From contig CALITV010000035.1 of the NCBI GenBank assembly GCA_938048925.1, positions 1 to 8,235 on the forward strand: a DNA stretch of 8,235 bases, given 5' to 3'. Under the pieces are notes generated by a model. That model did no database searches. It saw only the letters and a program-made list of their open reading frames with translations, and was not told the DNA's origin. Shown here piece by piece: positions 6,696 to 8,235 of the stretch. Position numbers and translations under genes: made by a program. Position 1 is the first letter of the stretch; each line of letters begins with the position of its first letter. Source of the DNA: an uncultured bacterium. GTDB taxonomy: Bacteria; UBP6; UBA1177; JAKLFG01.

Positions 6696-8235
6696 CGATA
6701 CTCCGCCCGACACTCTATCTCGCCGGTGCACTTGCGGCGCTCATATTCATCGCAATCGTTGTCACCGATATCGAACAGGTGGACATATCACCCGTGGCGA
6801 TAGAGACGATAGACCGCTCCATTGAGAAGACCGCTGCTGCATCGCCGGGTGCCGCCCGCCCGCTTCCCGATAACCTCCCTGCATGGGAACGGGAACGGGA
6901 GGATATCCGGCGGTCGCTCGATCGGTCTCTCGGGGTCTCACGCATATACGAAAAATCTCCCTTGAATGCGGTCGTCTCGGAGAAGCAACACCTCGCGGAA
7001 GGGCTGACGGTCCGTACGCTCCGCTATGACGCCGAACCGGGGATGACGGTGCCGGCGCTCCTGTTCGAACCGCCCGGCGTCGGCCCCTTTCCTGCGGTCA
7101 TTCTCTTTGCGGGGCACACCGGCAAGGGGAAATCATCTCCCGAGTATGCGCCCCTCATCGCCGAGATACTCCGTCACGGAGTCGCGGTGCTCGCCGTGGA
7201 TGAAATCGGTGCAGGGGAGCGGGCGTTCACCGGCCAGCACGCGCCCGAACTCCTCGAATACGGGGTGACGCCGGGCGGTGTCCAGATACGCGATGGGACG
7301 CGGGCGATAGACCTCCTCGAAACCATTCCCTCGATCGACCGCAACCGAATCGGCGCGGTCGGCCATTCGGGCGGCGGTTTCCAGTCATTCTATCTTGCCG
7401 CTCTCGATGAGCGAATCGCGGCGGCGGCGGCGATCAAGTATGTGAGCAGTTATCTCGGCATGATCCGATCAGGCCTCGAACATACGCTCGACAACTACCT
7501 GCTCTACCCGCTCCGCTCGTTCGAACAGCGTCATGTGCTCGCCGCCATCGCGCCGCGCCCCTTTCTCGTCGTTTCAGCGACAGGCGATATCTTTCCCTTC
7601 GCAGAAACACAGCGCACCGTCGCCGATGCCGCCACGGTATACCATCTTTTCGGGAAAAAGGATCTCCCTGCCTTTGCTTGGAGTAAAGGGGGACACAACC
7701 TTTCTTCTTTCGATATCGAAAAAGCCGCGGCTTTTTTTGCCCGTTACCTCGGCGGTACCTCGATCAGCGGTGACCGCCAGAAGGTGCTCCGCCTCGTGAA
7801 GCGAGGCATGACGCTGAAGGTGGGGATCCCGCCCACCGGGAAAAAACGCGTGGAGGATCTGGTAAGCCGTCTTGCGGCACGATCGCGTTCCCCCGAGAAG
7901 GCGTCCCCCGGCGTGGAGAATCTCTCTTCAGGCGAAAACTCCAATGATTTCAATCTATTGGTGCTTGCCGATACGCACACCGATGACCGATCCGCCCGCC
8001 GCCGCATCGTAGCGCTGGGGAGAGCAGGCCATTTCACCGTACGGGGCGAACTGATCGCACCGCTCTCCACACCGCCGCGTCGCGCCCTGATCGTCCCCCG
8101 TCGAGACGGCAACGGGCGATCGCTCTGCCGCGCCGAGGTCAGTGCGGGGAATGCCTGTTTTCTGGTCGAACCGCGGAGCGGGACCACGGCAAACCGGTTG
8201 TTCCCCCGCTTTGGGTATGCCGAATACCGCAGCTG
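6692..8235 (+). CDS. Membrane-anchored alpha/beta hydrolase, acetyl-xylan-esterase/dienelactone-hydrolase-like (partial at right edge)
   Basis: 514 codons are visible with no stop. An N-terminal hydrophobic segment (about 5-25) should anchor the protein with its body outside the membrane. A linker follows, then an alpha/beta hydrolase domain (about 95-355). The oxyanion-side strand is AVILFAGHTGKGK (135-147), the nucleophile elbow is GHSGGG (224-229, Ser226), the acid is Asp299 in SATGDIFPF, and the base is His335 in KGGHNLS. The triad is complete and correctly spaced, so it is likely an active esterase or acylase-type enzyme; the substrate is unknown. After a Ser/Gly/Arg-rich stretch (about 385-425), more folded-looking sequence begins. 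ALIVPRRDGNGRS and CFLVEPRSG (about 464-497) resemble a second, degenerate hydrolase domain, as in some tandem environmental esterases. The ATG overlaps the stop of the MptB-like gene, and I see no separate ribosome site, which points to translational coupling. Confidence 0.82.
   Translation, partial: MTILRPTLYLAGALAALIFIAIVVTDIEQVDISPVAIETIDRSIEKTAAASPGAARPLPDNLPAWEREREDIRRSLDRSLGVSRIYEKSPLNAVVSEKQHLAEGLTVRTLRYDAEPGMTVPALLFEPPGVGPFPAVILFAGHTGKGKSSPEYAPLIAEILRHGVAVLAVDEIGAGERAFTGQHAPELLEYGVTPGGVQIRDGTRAIDLLETIPSIDRNRIGAVGHSGGGFQSFYLAALDERIAAAAAIKYVSSYLGMIRSGLEHTLDNYLLYPLRSFEQRHVLAAIAPRPFLVVSATGDIFPFAETQRTVADAATVYHLFGKKDLPAFAWSKGGHNLSSFDIEKAAAFFARYLGGTSISGDRQKVLRLVKRGMTLKVGIPPTGKKRVEDLVSRLAARSRSPEKASPGVENLSSGENSNDFNLLVLADTHTDDRSARRRIVALGRAGHFTVRGELIAPLSTPPRRALIVPRRDGNGRSLCRAEVSAGNACFLVEPRSGTTANRLFPRFGYAEYRS

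Noticed and set aside
354..7717. GATATC occurs ten times in the window, more than its base composition would suggest
   Set aside because: In the rightward genes the copies are in-frame Asp-Ile codon pairs. The spacing is irregular, with no arm structure or clustering, so codon choice is a sufficient explanation.

Overview
This 8.2-kb window holds six protein-coding genes packed almost end to end. There are no RNA genes, mobile elements or CRISPR arrays that I can see. The organism is a bacterium with moderately high GC, Shine-Dalgarno-type (GAGG-like) ribosome binding sites and frequent GTG starts. It uses the ATA isoleucine codon fairly freely for such GC-rich DNA. The phylum cannot be fixed from this sequence. 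The zinc-ribbon kinase-like protein and the membrane-anchored acetyl-xylan-esterase-like hydrolase resemble proteins I associate with environmental lineages such as Planctomycetes-type, Lentisphaerae-type or clostridial bacteria, but that is only an impression.

Layout: two divergent transcription units are separated by a 67-bp spacer (5198-5264). The leftward unit, in order of transcription, contains four genes. First is a PMT_2/ArnT-like GT-C glycosyltransferase (5197-3722). It overlaps by 4 bp (GTGA) a second GT-C-type membrane protein (3725-2163). After an 89-bp gap comes a secreted purple-acid-phosphatase-like metallophosphoesterase with a very acidic C-terminal tail (2073-448). After a further 34 bp comes the N-terminal part of a zinc-ribbon protein-kinase-fold protein (413 to the window edge). 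The rightward unit begins with an MptB-like GT-C mannosyltransferase-type protein (5265-6695). It overlaps by 4 bp (ATGA) a membrane-anchored alpha/beta hydrolase that runs off the right edge (6692-8235).

Together there are three unrelated-looking GT-C polyprenol-phosphate-sugar-dependent glycosyltransferases, an exported hydrolase and an exported phosphatase, all acting at or outside the cytoplasmic membrane. This suggests a small surface-glycan or glycolipid assembly and trimming locus (inference). The most notable single observation is the kinase-like gene at the left edge. Its N-lobe aligns by eye with zinc-ribbon Ser/Thr kinases, yet it has lost the glycine-rich loop and the ATP-anchoring lysine, so it looks like a pseudokinase. 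A second oddity is a membrane-helix-like antisense reading frame without a start codon in the divergent spacer. It ends across the start of the leftward unit and may be the remnant of a lost gene.
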